Below, in pieces: positions 11,732 through 22,924 of a stretch of DNA of 64,000 nt. Under the pieces are notes generated by a model. That model was not told the DNA's origin. It saw only the letters and a list, made by a program, of their open reading frames with translations, and did not search any database. The position numbers and the translations under genes were made by a program. The stretch covers positions 280,622-344,621 of the forward strand of contig JADGJC010000007.1 of NCBI GenBank assembly GCA_027596075.1, read 5' to 3'. Position 1 is the stretch's first letter, and the number at the start of each line of letters is the position of its first letter. This DNA comes from Rhizophlyctis rosea. Its lineage: Eukaryota; Chytridiomycota; Chytridiomycetes; Rhizophlyctidales; Rhizophlyctidaceae.

Positions 11732-13114
11732 GCGCAGACTTCGACGTGGAGGTTTGCACACTCCTTGGCGCACAATAGATTGAAAAATGGGGGCATCGCA
11801 ATCATGGGCAATGAGATTGTGTGGAGAGCGATTTGCCAATGTCAGTGCATTGAGTATTTGACGACTTTTGTTTGGCAAGCAGTTGGGTTTAATGAACAGC
11901 AGTGCTTGTTATCAGCTGGGAATACCAAGAAGTCCATCACTAACACCACCTGCGAGCTGCGATGTCTGCGGGTTTATAGATGCACCAAAATTGCAAACAC
12001 AGCTTTCCCCCCCATTGCGGACCCTGTGCCAAGCCACACCTGTCTTGGGGCAGGCACCAGAATGGCCTTGGATTGCGCAGCAAGGCCTTCAAACGGAACT
12101 CTTTCGTGTAAGTACACACGCCGCTGATCTCCCCATCATAAACGACATAGCAGAAAAGACTGTTGTCGTCCCCATAGTGGAAGGTAGATAAAGCGATATC
12201 CCCGCATCACTCCTTTGACGCACCGCCACACGTATCATTCGCTTGAACTATGAGACAGTCGACACACACTTGTCTCTTGCACTGTGGGCATTTGAGCACG
12301 GCCGTCCGGGTGAAACCCTTGTCCACAGAGGACTCCGGCGAAAGCTTCGCTACCCCAATCTCAATCATATCATTCCTCCCACGAGACTCCACCGACGAGT
12401 GCATCAGCAAAGGCGTCTATGCTGTTGAACGAAGTCCTAGACCGGAGCATGATTTGTACGACTTGCTGGCGGCGTCTTTGCCTGCGGAGAATGTTGTTGC
12501 GCAAGTGCTAATAGGGGACAGAGCTGGGTTGCTCATTTCCATGGGAGCGGATAAGGGTATGTTCTCTTTTATGTCGCGTATGTGGGAAGGCGCTCATCTC
12601 TTTGACGGGCAGATATGGTTTTGTCCTTTCCCTGTGAAGTTCCCCCACACCCACCTTCAACGTCAATACCAACATCCTTGCCAAAGCTTCCTACAACATG
12701 ATGGCGAGGGACATGCAAAGACATTGTAGCAATGTTTACTACACTGGATATCGCTGGAAGCTGTTTAGACTTGAAAGAGTCACTTATGCTATCACAATCT
12801 GTAGCGTCATGCTTCATGATGCAGCGGATGGATATCGCAATGATCTTGGGCCAGGCCAAAAAGGTTCAGGTCCGATGTATGCAGTTTGATTTTTGGAATT
12901 GCAAATGTTGCATAGCTGGATCCTTGATAATCCTGGCCGTTGACTGCATACCTTTCACGCAAAAATGGGTGCACAGGGGGCTGTGGCCAATCCTGGATTC
13001 GTGGGCAGATTCGTGGGACGGGTTCTTGTGGAGCTGCTGGTCAACCGTTTTTAGGCCCTTCCCCCAGATCGCGATCTTAACCTGCCAGGCTGCACATCAC
13101 AGCAGCCGTCAATA
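11732..13114. other. Unassigned region with several open plus-strand stretches
   Basis: About 1.4 kb without a gene I can defend. Open plus-strand segments lie at 11890-12110, 12250-12556 and 12640-12890. They can be joined by plausible GT-AG pairs (for example 12557-12639) into a continuous frame containing DLYDLLAASLPAENVVAQV and LDIAGSCLDLKESLMLSQS. On the minus strand 12207-12415 encodes a zinc-ribbon-like CPQCKRQVCVDC just before a stop. Neither option gave a recognisable protein, so no CDS is called. Confidence 0.4.
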
Positions 13115-13975
13115 ATGACCACCTCACAACCCTTCAACATCCTCTTCCTCGCCGCAGGATACGGAACCCGCCTCCACAAAGACATAGCCGCCGACCCAAC
13201 AAACACCTACACCCCCCTCTCCACCACCCCAAAAGCCCTCCTCCCATTAGCAGGCACACCCCTCCTAACCCACTGGCTAACCCTCTTCCGCTCCTCCCTC
13301 CCGACCTACGACCCATCCTCAACCTACCTTGTCACCAACGCCCTCCATCACCCTCAATTCCTCGCCTGGGCCTCAACAAACAATATCCCCACCTCTCAAA
13401 TCCTCAACAACGGCACAACAACAAACGAAACGCGTCGTGGTGCAGTGGGCGATCTTGCGGCTGCCATAGCCCACTTCAACCTGCAAGAGAAGGACCTTCT
13501 CATCACAGCAGGGGACACATTGTTCCTAAAGGACTTTTCGCTTTCGAAATTCCTAAATCTCGCGTCCAGTACGCCCGGAAGTCTCGTCACATGTTACTCC
13601 ATTTCTGACGCCGAAACCTCCAAATACGGAATCCTCGAAGTCGCTGATCCAGCAAACCTACCTTCCACCCCACAACGTATCATACGTATGCTCGAGAAAC
13701 CATCCTCGTCATCAACAACGTCCCGCTTAGCGTGCCCTTGTTTCTACTACCTTCGCTCAGAAGCACTACCCCTAGTTCAAACCTTCCTCACAGAAAAGCG
13801 CTCAACAAACGCATCCCTCGCCGAAATAGACGCATCGGGCAAGTTCCTTGCATGGCTGGTGGAAAGACAGACAGTGCACGCAACGCCAGTCAGTGGTCGT
13901 CTAGACATCGGAGGACTGAAATCCTTCATAGAAGCCGAAGCATATATGTCCGCAATAGATACCCATGAGACATAG
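13115..13975 (+). CDS. Sugar-nucleotidyltransferase-like protein (NTP_transferase fold)
   Basis: Single-exon frame of 286 residues. The N-terminus has the nucleotidyltransferase signature: LFLAAGYGTRL, then PKALLPLAGTPLLTHW about 25 residues later. This is the nucleotide-binding loop and the following lysine seen in enzymes that make NDP-sugars from a sugar-1-phosphate and an NTP. A metal-site aspartate sits in LLITAGDTLF, and a later Y-G-I-L-E motif (SKYGILEV) is also typical. The protein stops at about 286 residues, so the C-terminal beta-helix of GDP-mannose or ADP-glucose pyrophosphorylases is absent; it is the short, catalytic-domain-only type. It is intronless among intron-rich neighbours and strongly C-ending in codon choice. 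Substrate unknown. It could derive from bacteria or simply be an ancient short family member. Confidence 0.82.
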   Translation: MTTSQPFNILFLAAGYGTRLHKDIAADPTNTYTPLSTTPKALLPLAGTPLLTHWLTLFRSSLPTYDPSSTYLVTNALHHPQFLAWASTNNIPTSQILNNGTTTNETRRGAVGDLAAAIAHFNLQEKDLLITAGDTLFLKDFSLSKFLNLASSTPGSLVTCYSISDAETSKYGILEVADPANLPSTPQRIIRMLEKPSSSSTTSRLACPCFYYLRSEALPLVQTFLTEKRSTNASLAEIDASGKFLAWLVERQTVHATPVSGRLDIGGLKSFIEAEAYMSAIDTHET

Positions 13976-14109
13976 AACCGAAAAAGAACGCACCAAACAC
14001 AAATCCGTTTGACCATGAAATTCCCGCTACTTCAAACAAAAGAAAAATCTCATATACAATTTCAAAAGAAAGCTTCTCTACAATATAAAAAAAAATCGCA
14101 AAATCATCT

Positions 14110-17100
14110 TCAACTAATAGCATTAGCGATCTTCTGTCCAACCAGTGCGTCCGAAGACCGCACCGCCAACTCCATAGTGACACCACTCGACGGCTCAAAT
14201 GCCATTCTGCACCTTGCAACCACGGGAACACCGCCGATGAAAATACCCGCCAAAAGCAACGTGTGGGTCGTGGCGCGGTCGGGTACGTTGTTGGTGGACT
14301 CCAATGGTTGCATTCCCAGGCAGTCGATGATTTGCGTGACGGCGGCTGTTGTAGAGGATGTTAGTTTCTTTGTTACAGGTGAAGATGGCAAAAGCAACAA
14401 AATTCATACCCCTGATGCTAGCAGAATTGGTAAGGGCATATGTTTCGACAATCTCATTGTCCCCGCCAATCTCCTCCCAAGATCGCTTGAAGTCCACAAT
14501 GAAGGAAGGAAGCACATAGTCCGCCATCGTGACATCCATATCTTCCAGCTGTTGAATTTGCATAAGAAACGAATCCATGTCTCCGGGCAAGCAAGCTAAA
14601 TGAAGATGTACAAACCTCATACTCGTCCTCGAAGCCCTCTTCATCCGCCTCGCCCGTGTTAGGGTCGCAATCCTTGACGAGGAACTTCATGGTGTTGGAG
14701 AACGTCGCTGTTGGTGTTAGAAACAAAAGTCAGTCAGTCTGATCAATCCACAAAAGACACCGGAAAGCGTAAGGCACAAACCTGTCGGAGTAACTCCTCC
14801 TGGCCGTCTGAGAACAAGGTATGCGGTAGCGGGTATGTCGTAGATCAACTTCGAAATGGGGATGGTCAACTCCTGAATAAGAGAGCCAGCATCCTCATCA
14901 TCAGACGACTCAATAGTGGTGACGATGCTGAGGTTCTCCAAAAGGGAATCGTTCAACGTGTTCTTACAGTCAAACTATACATGCCAACCGTCAATGATCT
15001 TCATAGCCGCACGCCAATAACTTGCGGCAGATTTCACATACCTGGAACACAAGATGCTCGGGGAAGATATGTTTGATGCAAGTAACAACATATTCCGTCT
15101 CGGACTCGGTGAGCTCCACGGGCTTTGATGATTTGAACAAATTGCCTAGCACTGCCAGTTGAGGAATGCGCTCCATCGCCGCAGCGTAGCCCGCCTGGGC
15201 GTCCGCTCCACTTGCCGGTGCAGCAGCGCGTGGCCCAGCCCCACCAGCCGGAGTTGATGGCTTGAGGACTGGAACAATCATTTCCTGTGCCGCAGCCTTC
15301 TTCCCTGAAATAGCAACATTGCTCAGTCAACAAAGTCCACAACCTTTGTTTACTTGGTGTAACTTACGAGTCTTCTCGGCAACTTCTTCAGCCTTCATGA
15401 TGATAGGAGTAGTGGAGATATCGAACGCCTTCACGTGAGCCTTCTCATCGTTCAGGTAGTTGACAAGATTTCTTTCCAGCGCGGCCCAAGAGTAGGTATA
15501 ATCTGATTTGCCATACTATAAGCAATCCAAATATGCGGCCACCATTCTCCATTCTTCTCATACCATTAGTGGAGTACCGTTTGCAAAGCTCCGGATCCGC
15601 CAAAATCTTCAAAGACAAAGCAGCACGGTCGCGTACTTCATCTTCGGTGTCATCCAAGCACCTGTCATCCAAACATCAGCACGATGCGCACATTCCACCA
15701 TCATGACCCCAATGATCATACCGAGTCAAAAGCACCTGAATGCGCTCCCGCAATTCCTCCAACTCAATCGCGAAGCGCGCAAGAGCGCTGACGGCCGCCG
15801 CCCGAACCGTGGCGTTCTCCAAAATGACGCGGTTGTAGATGTAACGGATGTACTTTGACGGTGTCGCCGTCTTGGGACCCTCCGCGCCCAACAGGTGCAA
15901 AATGCGGACGGCAAGTTTTGTGAACTCACAGTCTTCAATGAACTCGCATAGATGTGACAAAGCTGACCGCCAAAACATTAGCGTCAACGTGACAGATGTC
16001 CACGCCCATCCGGCGGAAAAGAAATGCATACCAAATTCCTTTGACTCCGGAATGTGGTGAATAATATCAAAAATGGCTTCCACAATCGCCCGCTTGTACT
16101 CGTACCCTCCCTCATCGCGCAAAACATTCGACAGGAAGTTGAGCATCAACCCTTGCTTCGCCGGGAATTTCAAACATAATGACCGGATAGCATCGATGAC
16201 AATCACTTTGAATTCGTCGGAGATCTCCGACATGAAGCCGGTGATTTGTTTCATCAAACGGTCTACGCTTGCTTCGTTGCCGGTCTGATGTATGACGAAT
16301 TGATTAATTGACGAACCGCATGAATCTATCCCACCGAACGTGATTTACCTTCAGCAATGTAGTTATGGCGAAAGTGGCGATGCTGCGGTTTGGATCTGTG
16401 ATCAAGTTCTCCATATCCAAATTGCATGGGAACACGGCAGTTGGGTGAGTCATGGCCAATTTGTTCAAGGTACGGATGGCGGCAAAGCGTAATGTCGGTT
16501 TGTGGTTGACGAGCATCAACTGCAATGCTGTATGACATTCAACGATTATCATCACAATTTCCAGCCAGATAGGGTCAATGTTACATACCTGACACAGCAG
16601 GGAAAAGCTCCTTCGCCGTCACATCCTTCAAATTGCAGATAGCTCTCGCCGCCTCATACACCACCATGTCATGCTTATGCCTCAGCCATCCTTCCAAAAC
16701 ATCGTAAAACGAGCGTTGACTATGTAAACAATTAAAGTTACCCACTCATGCAATGCGAAGTCCAATAGAGATTGCCCACCTGGGGTCCTCCTCGTCCATG
16801 ATCTTGCAAGCGTATCTGATCAACATACAATGGGCCAACGGCGACCTCAAGGCCCCGCGAGAGTAGTTCTGCACCAGTTTGATGACCGCCATCCTGTCAT
16901 GTTGGCGGATCTGGTACATCAAACCAAGCGCGTGGTATTGTGTAATCATCCCCTTGCTGTTGATCGCCTCCTGCACCTCATTCGCCCACCGCTTCACAGC
17001 CTCCTTGTTCCCATTGAATAGGTGTAGGGCTGAAACCAATGCCGCACTGGACACACTCGGATTCTTATCCACAATGGCCTGCTTAAGGAACCGCTCGATA

Positions 17101-17732
17101 CCTTGCAGCATGGAGCTCTAAGAGAGCAATGTAAGGATGCGGCATATGATATGCGCGATATTCACTTACATCTGTGATTTTGCACAACACGCGAATCGCA
17201 TTGGCGCGGTATATGACATCTGACTTTTGATTTACATCTTTCGAAAGAGATTGGGTAACGATGATGACGTTCTCAGCAATGTTGGCAAGTTCTTTGATAA
17301 CGAGGTAGACCATTTGACGCAACGCGATCTGAATTGTGAAAGTTGCAATGAGCTTAACGCAATTCCGTTTGCGGCAATGTAAAGCTTCGGAACTCACATC
17401 CTGAGACTGGAACAGCTTCGTAATTGAGAAGAATGTTTCGGTCGCCTCTTGTGTTTGGAACGTTTCGGATTGGTATAGAAGGTATAATATCCGAGTCAAA
17501 ATGAGGCGACATTTTCGTGGGTTGATTGGTGTCTCGTTGAAGGCTCTGGCCTCTTGCAAGACCGTGCTTTTGTCAATGTGGAAGAAGAGAGGAGAGTCTA
17601 TATGGACGACGCAATGCGAATGGGGTAAGTGGTACGTTCATGCGGTCAGCGGGCCAGAAGGCAGAGCAGTGTGGAGTACATACCGGAGTCCTCGTCTTTC
17701 TTTCCTGGGGTCATCATCTGTAAATACGACAT
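14110..17732 (-). CDS. SEC21: Coatomer subunit gamma (gamma-COP)
   Basis: Multi-exon gene read from the ATG at 17732 ([17 protein letters not shown]) to the TGA at 14110. Gamma-COP is a subunit of the COPI coat, which is recruited by Arf1 and drives Golgi-to-ER and intra-Golgi vesicle budding. The first exons carry the highly conserved N-terminus: [19 protein letters not shown], then [16 protein letters not shown]. Adaptin-type helical repeats follow: [38 protein letters not shown] and the [16 protein letters not shown] stretch. The 3' exons encode the gamma-COP appendage: [16 protein letters not shown], then a terminal [17 protein letters not shown] and [22 protein letters not shown]. Length is near the usual 860-900 residues. 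It is head-to-head with ATP17 and tail-to-tail with the nucleotidyltransferase gene, 134 bp apart. Confidence 0.95.
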
Positions 17733-18278
17733 AAGTTGGAGAGTGAGAAGCACCGCAAAGAGCAGCAAATGAAATAGCGTGCGACTCGAACCTTCACTCA
17801 AACGCTCCGAGGGGTTGAAGACCAGTTAGGTTATGGGTTTGTGGTCGCGTGGGATGCGCGATATGTGGCAACCAACAAGTGGTGATCTTTATAGCAACGC
17901 TCTGCGCCTGCTCTGTTTTCAAAAGGGGGTTGTGGGTGTTGACACGATGAGTGTGGAGATGGAAGTGTCGCGTTTCCCAGAGGGTGAGCGGCAAGTGGGA
18001 CCCCAGCCCCCCAGCCAGGAAGTGGACACGCTGGCACGACCCGCACGCCCTTGGCTGAGCCTGCGCCGCATGTGAAGCCATGCAAGCCCGTAAGCCTCAA
18101 AGATAGCTATCCAAGCCACACTCACTGTTCCCCCAAACACCGTCAATTGGCCAGAATCGCCATGGTGACTCGCCACACACTGGGTGCAGTCAAGACTTTG
18201 AGTTTGCTGGTCGAGATTTCAACATCCTCGTTGCACTTCCTGTTCTGTAGACCACACATCTCAAACAACGCGGCAGCC
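17733..18278. other. Divergent promoter region COPG / ATP17
   Basis: 546 bp between two divergent housekeeping starts. A frame on the plus strand runs open into the ATP17 start from about 18051, but it opens without an ATG close to a family N-terminus, so I treat it as untranslated leader. No other feature is seen. Confidence 0.55.
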
Positions 18279-18825
18279 ATGAACGCCCTCGTCGCTCGCC
18301 CTCTTGCCCGCGCCCCCGTGCGCGTCATGGGTCAGGTCCGCACAAAGACCTCCCTCATCCCTCCCAACGTCGCCAGCCTCAAGGAGCTCGGAAAGCTCCA
18401 ATCCACGAGCTCATGGGCCCACCCCGTTAAATTCGCCAAGCTCAAGCACCTCTACGCTCACCTGCCCAAGGGTCCCAAGAACAATGCCCCCGCATCTAAC
18501 GCCTGGGAACGGTACTGGCAGAAGAACTCCGAGAACGCCAAGCCCCTCTGGCACTTCTTGGCCATTATGATCCCCTTTGGTGCCTACGTTCAATACAACT
18601 ACGCTGGTGTAAGTCATCATACTGTATCTGTAGTGGTCACTTTGTACAAATATAATACGACCGTCACTCACTCAACGTATTGTCTCCTTGCGGCTCCTCA
18701 CTTCTTCGCGATTTGTTTTTCAATTTTAGCACTGTGAGTAATTTCAGCGCAACTCTTGTCATATCATTCTTTGCGTTTTGACTTACATGATTTCTGCAGA
18801 CCACCCCCGGTACGAGTTCCACTGA
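18279..18825 (+). CDS. ATP17: Mitochondrial F1F0-ATP synthase subunit f
   Basis: Three exons, 18279-18608, 18730-18733 and 18800-18825, give 119 residues. Subunit f is a small single-pass protein of the ATP synthase membrane sector, needed for F0 assembly and dimer stability. The start is an Ala/Arg-rich mitochondrial presequence (MNALVARPLARAPVRVM). The family block follows: SLIPPNVASLKELGKLQ, VKFAKLKHLYAHLPKGPK, RYWQKNSENAKPLWHFLA, then one membrane helix. The conserved short tail is split: the frame before the first intron ends in YNYAG, a 4-nt exon CACT follows, and the last exon completes HYHPRYEFH and stop. If the second intron is kept the protein ends three residues after the first exon (HCE stop). 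The match to the family's basic/His-rich C-terminus favours the micro-exon model. Confidence 0.88.
18730..18733 (+). other. 4-nt micro-exon of ATP17
   Basis: CACT lies between an acceptor (TTTTAG) and a donor (GTGAGT). Phases on both sides fit, and it adds His plus the first base of Tyr. Flanking introns are 121 and 66 nt. Confidence 0.7.
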
Positions 18826-19585
18826 TCTGGCTGGGTGCCCACTCGTTTTGGGGTAAGGTGCTTTTTGACTTTGGCCGGACCAACAGATCTCTCATTTTGT
18901 TAGCAGGAACATACCCATACATCGAGTGGACGTGGAACTGTCAGCCGAGTGTCATACAGGAAACTGCGCGTCATGCGCTGGAAGTTACACCTATCACTAT
19001 CATAAATACAAAATCCCCCAAAACTTATCAATTGAATGGTTTGGATGAGACGGATGGTCAGAGTGTATCAATTGATGACGTGGAAGGATATCGAATATCG
19101 ATGGTGGCGTGGAGTATGACATGGATGGGCGTGGAATATGGATGTGGGGCCCATGAGCAGATTGATGGAATGGTGTTTTGCTTGACGCACTATCACTGTC
19201 ACCGGTTTTGCAGGGGAGGTGACGTGTGAAAGGATGCTCAGGACCTTGAAAGGGATAGTTGACAGTATGGGCTTCAACAACGTCACGATGTATGGATCAT
19301 GGGTGGGGTAACTCTTACGGAAGAAATGCCCACTAGGAACAAGCTGGTGTAGGAACGGCTGGCAAGAGTACTGGTTTTGCATTTCCACGTCTGACAGCTC
19401 TGGGCCGACAATCTTTTTCACTGACAATCGCCATGCATAAAATGGGAATTTTCAGGCTTTTACATTTCGACGACGCATGTGGTATTTGACATGTTATAGG
19501 ACATTTTACAGTACATTCTATCATAAATTTCTATATCTATCATCTTTCATAGGCTGCTCATTTTACCCCCCCAATCAATTCAACC
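18826..19585. other. Intergenic, no gene seen
   Basis: 760 bp between the convergent stops of ATP17 and the PH-domain gene. A plus-strand frame (18756-19229) begins inside the last ATP17 intron and exon and continues to a stop; it has no ATG context or recognisable motif. A minus frame (19068-19427) overlaps it. Neither is supported. Confidence 0.5.
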
Positions 19586-22288
19586 TTACTCCTCCTCCGT
19601 AATCGAATTCAAATCCGAACTCCCAGAAATCCAACTTGTCCTCTTCTCCGTCGAATTCCGCCTCGCAGGATTCGTCTGCCACCTTGGACTCCCCATCCCC
19701 GTCCCCGGCGCCACCCTCGTGCCTCCCATCATCCGCGGACTCCCCTTCCCACCACCCATCTCCACCATACAGACCCCACTCCCACTCCCACTCCCACTGT
19801 CCCCACTCCCCCTCCTCCCCAACTCCGGACTCCCCGTAATACTCCTCCTCCTCTCCTCATGCCTCTCCAACATATCCAAAACAGCAATAGCGCTCTCAAT
19901 AGGCGACGGCGCATTCATTGCTCTCAACGTCGTTTGACTTCCATTATTACCCGCGTTGTAGTCATTCATGTTTGAAGCGCGAGATTGCGGGCGGTAATGT
20001 GTTGGGGATGTGATGGTTGTGTCGCTGCGGTTTGTGCTGGGGTAGTAGGCGGATGTGAGGTTTGTGGAGGCGATGGAGCTGCTGGCGGAGGTGATGGTGG
20101 AGAAGGTGGAGTCGGAATCGCGGCGGATTGGGGAGGGGTAGGGGTAGCCGTATGGGCGGGGTGTGTGGTTGGTGGTTGGAGGTGGGGATTGGGCGTAGGA
20201 GGGGTTCATAAGTGTGCGGCGGGTTGGGGAGGTGGGAGAGGTGGGAGAGGTGGGTGTTGGTGGTGTTGGAGGGCTGACGTAAAGGTCAATCGAGGAATTG
20301 GATGTCAGATTGGACATTCGGTTAGTTGAAACTTCTGAGGGCGCTGGCGAAATGGCTGGTGGGGGTGCATTGGAAGACGATTCTGGGTTGTAAGTACCAA
20401 GCTGGACCATCGACTTCCTATTAGATGACGCCTCCGAGTTCGCCACCGAAGTCCTATTCCCATTCTTCAAATTCCCCTTCAAACCCTGTCCCGAAATAAC
20501 CCCCCTTAACTCCTTCAACCAATGCAACAACAAATCCTGATTCTCAAACAACACAAACCACGTCCGACTCTTCCCAGCCGACTGAATCTCCAACACTGCC
20601 TTCCCCTTGAACCGCGGATCGGTCGCCACAAATACTTCACTCCCCTGTAACGACATAATCCCGGACGCCTCTTCCGTCTCAACATTCGACTTGAAACAAA
20701 AGATATGCGATCGCGTCAACACATAATAACGTCTTTTCCAAGACGACACCCTGAACAACCGCTTCGACGACATTTTCGACAAATACCCGGCCACAACCGC
20801 CTGACTCCTCACATCCAACAACGTCGGTGCCTTCCCATCCTTCCCAACCAAATCCGCCGACCCCGTTCCACCAGCCGATGTACCACGACTCCCACCCCCT
20901 CCACCTCCCTCCCCCTCCCCAGAAATACCCAAAGTCCTCATAGCCTTCGCATTAGCCACAACCGACGCCGGCCTCGCACTCGCACTCCCTGCCCCTTCCT
21001 GCTCCTTCACGAAACTTGACACAGACGGTCCAGGCATACCCGGCACCGGAGGCGGGGTAATGGATCTTCGAAACACCGTTTGGAAGGAATGGTCAGACGC
21101 CAATGAAGCTTCACTCATACTTCTTGATCGTCGTACGACTTTATCCCCTTTTGCCGGCGTTTCGTTGATGATTCCCAACGTCCGCAGGGCTTTCCTGTTA
21201 CTGCTGTATCCCGTTTTCTGATCGAAGAGTTCGTCGTCGTTGTCGCCGTCTGACATGTGGGTCACCTGTGGTTGTGTAGATGCAGGCGGAGGTGGGGTGG
21301 GAGATGGTGTATGGATTTGTTGGATGGGGGAGGGTATCAGGTGGGATATAGGTGATGGGGTATGCCAGCGGTAGGAGGTTTCTGGAGCGGAAAAGCCGGG
21401 AGGGTAGGGGTATTGTTGGGTATGGGATATGCTGCGGATGCTGGGAGTGCTGCCGATGCTGCCGCCGGTTGAGGATAGGGAGCTGATGGAGGATGTTGCT
21501 CGGAGGTGGTGGACCAAGCCTGAGAGAGGATCTTGAAGTTCGTCCCACTGGTATTCCGATTGCCTTGAACTTCCCCTTCCCCAATGGTCTGTTGGTGGAT
21601 TGGGTACCATGTTGACGTCCCTGGTCGCCACTAACTCTGCTTCCAACTGCTCGAGATCCATCACATCAAGGTTCAGCTGATCCAAGTAGTTGTCCAGTTC
21701 CTTCAACGCTCTTGCGGTTGCCTCCTTACTGTCATCGCTCAAGCTGGCCCTGCCTATGATTTCCTCAGCCGGCTTGACTTCCTCCTTGGCTACTGGGGAA
21801 GTGGATTCCTCTGCGATGCTGGAATGAATCGAACTACCTAATCCACTTTCACGACTATGTCTCAGGTCAGGCTTTCGCATCACGGACCGCATCTCTTCTA
21901 ATGTAGCAGACATGTGTTTGAGATGGTCGCGTGAATGTGTCGGTCGGGGTGATTCAGGTGCTGCAGTCGTCTCTGCCAAAGTCCCCTGTGAAGTGCTTGC
22001 GGTATGATTTGCGCTAGGTAACGGTGTGGGTGGGGGGATCTGCAAGTCCTCCAGCCGGAAGTCAGCAGAAGTCTCGTCTTCTTCGTGATCCTCATCCTCC
22101 GGATCGTTTTCATATGCAGAGAAGGTCATGACGGTTTGGATGGACTCGGATGACATCGAGCGGGGCCGGTGTGACTTGTAGTCCTCGTCCCAGGCATATT
22201 CCTCATCGCTGTTGATCGTAGATGTTTCCGATGTGGCGACAGGATTCGGATCCGCTTCCGCCAAAGCCTCGGTTGTATTGACTTCCAT
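19586..22288 (-). CDS. PH-domain protein with long low-complexity arms
   Basis: A single open frame of 900 residues, unusual here for lacking introns over 2.7 kb. The N-terminal half is acidic then Ser/Pro-rich, with a helical patch (KEATARALKELDNYLDQLN) near residue 190. A pleckstrin-homology domain is clear at about 493-600. It opens GYLSKMSSKRLFRVSSWKRR, then YYVLTRSHIFCFKS, and ends with the invariant-Trp helix (LLLHWLKELRGVI). The C-terminal 300 residues are Ser/Thr/Pro-rich, including a TPPTPTSPTSPTSP run, and close with WISGSSDLNSITEEE. A phosphoinositide-binding adaptor at the plasma membrane or cell cortex is the likely role, inferred from the domain only. Codon choice flips in blocks between G-ending and C-ending along the gene. 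I know no named family with this layout. Confidence 0.85.
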   Translation of the reverse strand: MEVNTTEALAEADPNPVATSETSTINSDEEYAWDEDYKSHRPRSMSSESIQTVMTFSAYENDPEDEDHEEDETSADFRLEDLQIPPPTPLPSANHTASTSQGTLAETTAAPESPRPTHSRDHLKHMSATLEEMRSVMRKPDLRHSRESGLGSSIHSSIAEESTSPVAKEEVKPAEEIIGRASLSDDSKEATARALKELDNYLDQLNLDVMDLEQLEAELVATRDVNMVPNPPTDHWGRGSSRQSEYQWDELQDPLSGLVHHLRATSSISSLSSTGGSIGSTPSIRSISHTQQYPYPPGFSAPETSYRWHTPSPISHLIPSPIQQIHTPSPTPPPPASTQPQVTHMSDGDNDDELFDQKTGYSSNRKALRTLGIINETPAKGDKVVRRSRSMSEASLASDHSFQTVFRRSITPPPVPGMPGPSVSSFVKEQEGAGSASARPASVVANAKAMRTLGISGEGEGGGGGGSRGTSAGGTGSADLVGKDGKAPTLLDVRSQAVVAGYLSKMSSKRLFRVSSWKRRYYVLTRSHIFCFKSNVETEEASGIMSLQGSEVFVATDPRFKGKAVLEIQSAGKSRTWFVLFENQDLLLHWLKELRGVISGQGLKGNLKNGNRTSVANSEASSNRKSMVQLGTYNPESSSNAPPPAISPAPSEVSTNRMSNLTSNSSIDLYVSPPTPPTPTSPTSPTSPTRRTLMNPSYAQSPPPTTNHTPRPYGYPYPSPIRRDSDSTFSTITSASSSIASTNLTSAYYPSTNRSDTTITSPTHYRPQSRASNMNDYNAGNNGSQTTLRAMNAPSPIESAIAVLDMLERHEERRRSITGSPELGRRGSGDSGSGSGSGVCMVEMGGGKGSPRMMGGTRVAPGTGMGSPRWQTNPARRNSTEKRTSWISGSSDLNSITEEE

Positions 22289-22924
22289 GATAATCTCGAA
22301 TTCTTACAAACATGGGTTTGCTGCGGATACTGAAAGGGTAAAGGAGTTAGGGATGGAACAGGATGCAGTGAATCACCGACGATACGGCGATACATACAAA
22401 TCCTGTGAAGGTCAAGGAGCTATACCCTCCAGGAAGATGATACCGGAAGCAGGGTGGGCAAAAGGGACTAGCAGGCGCGTCAGTAGACAAACTTGACGCG
22501 AACGAAAGCGAAGTAGGGGGCCAGATGAGACAAAGCAGAAGGGTGAGAAAGCAAGGGTTGTTGAACCCAATCCTGCGTGAATGGATTTTGACAGCAAAAG
22601 TCGGAAAATGTTGAAGGGGGCTGCCCACACATTGGCTGCCTGCCTCCGCGTTGTCCAACTTTGCAGGAAGGAACCCCCGCTGTGGTACGGACGTCACACT
22701 GAGCGTGGCGGCTCCAAGCCATCGGGCCAACTTGTAACACCATGTCCGGGATGTAAATAAACAAAACCTGTCACGTGCTTCGTACGGCCAAGCCACGCAA
22801 TCCACTTCCACGGTTCTTGCTCTGGTTCTTGCTCCCGCCAGTTCTCAGTGTTCTCCCTTCCCACACAATTGCAAATTGCATGGTCGTCTCTGCAAAAGAC
22901 TAGCTTCCCAAGCCCTTGTCCGCA
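22289..22924. other. Divergent promoter region PH gene / SFSWAP
   Basis: 636 bp between divergent starts. Overlapping minus frames (22347-22811) are in the region but show no coding-like motif. No repeat or RNA gene is seen. Confidence 0.55.

Noticed and set aside
12207..12415. Minus-strand zinc-ribbon-like C-terminus (CPQCKRQVCVDC)
   Set aside because: No upstream exon could be traced; may be chance in a Cys-rich shadow of a plus-strand frame.
18756..19229. 157-codon plus frame after ATP17
   Set aside because: Starts inside the last ATP17 intron, has no motif, and overlaps an equally open minus frame.
19985..20329. Gly/Val/Cys-rich plus-strand frame
   Set aside because: Pure shadow of the Ser/Thr/Pro-rich tail of the PH-domain protein.
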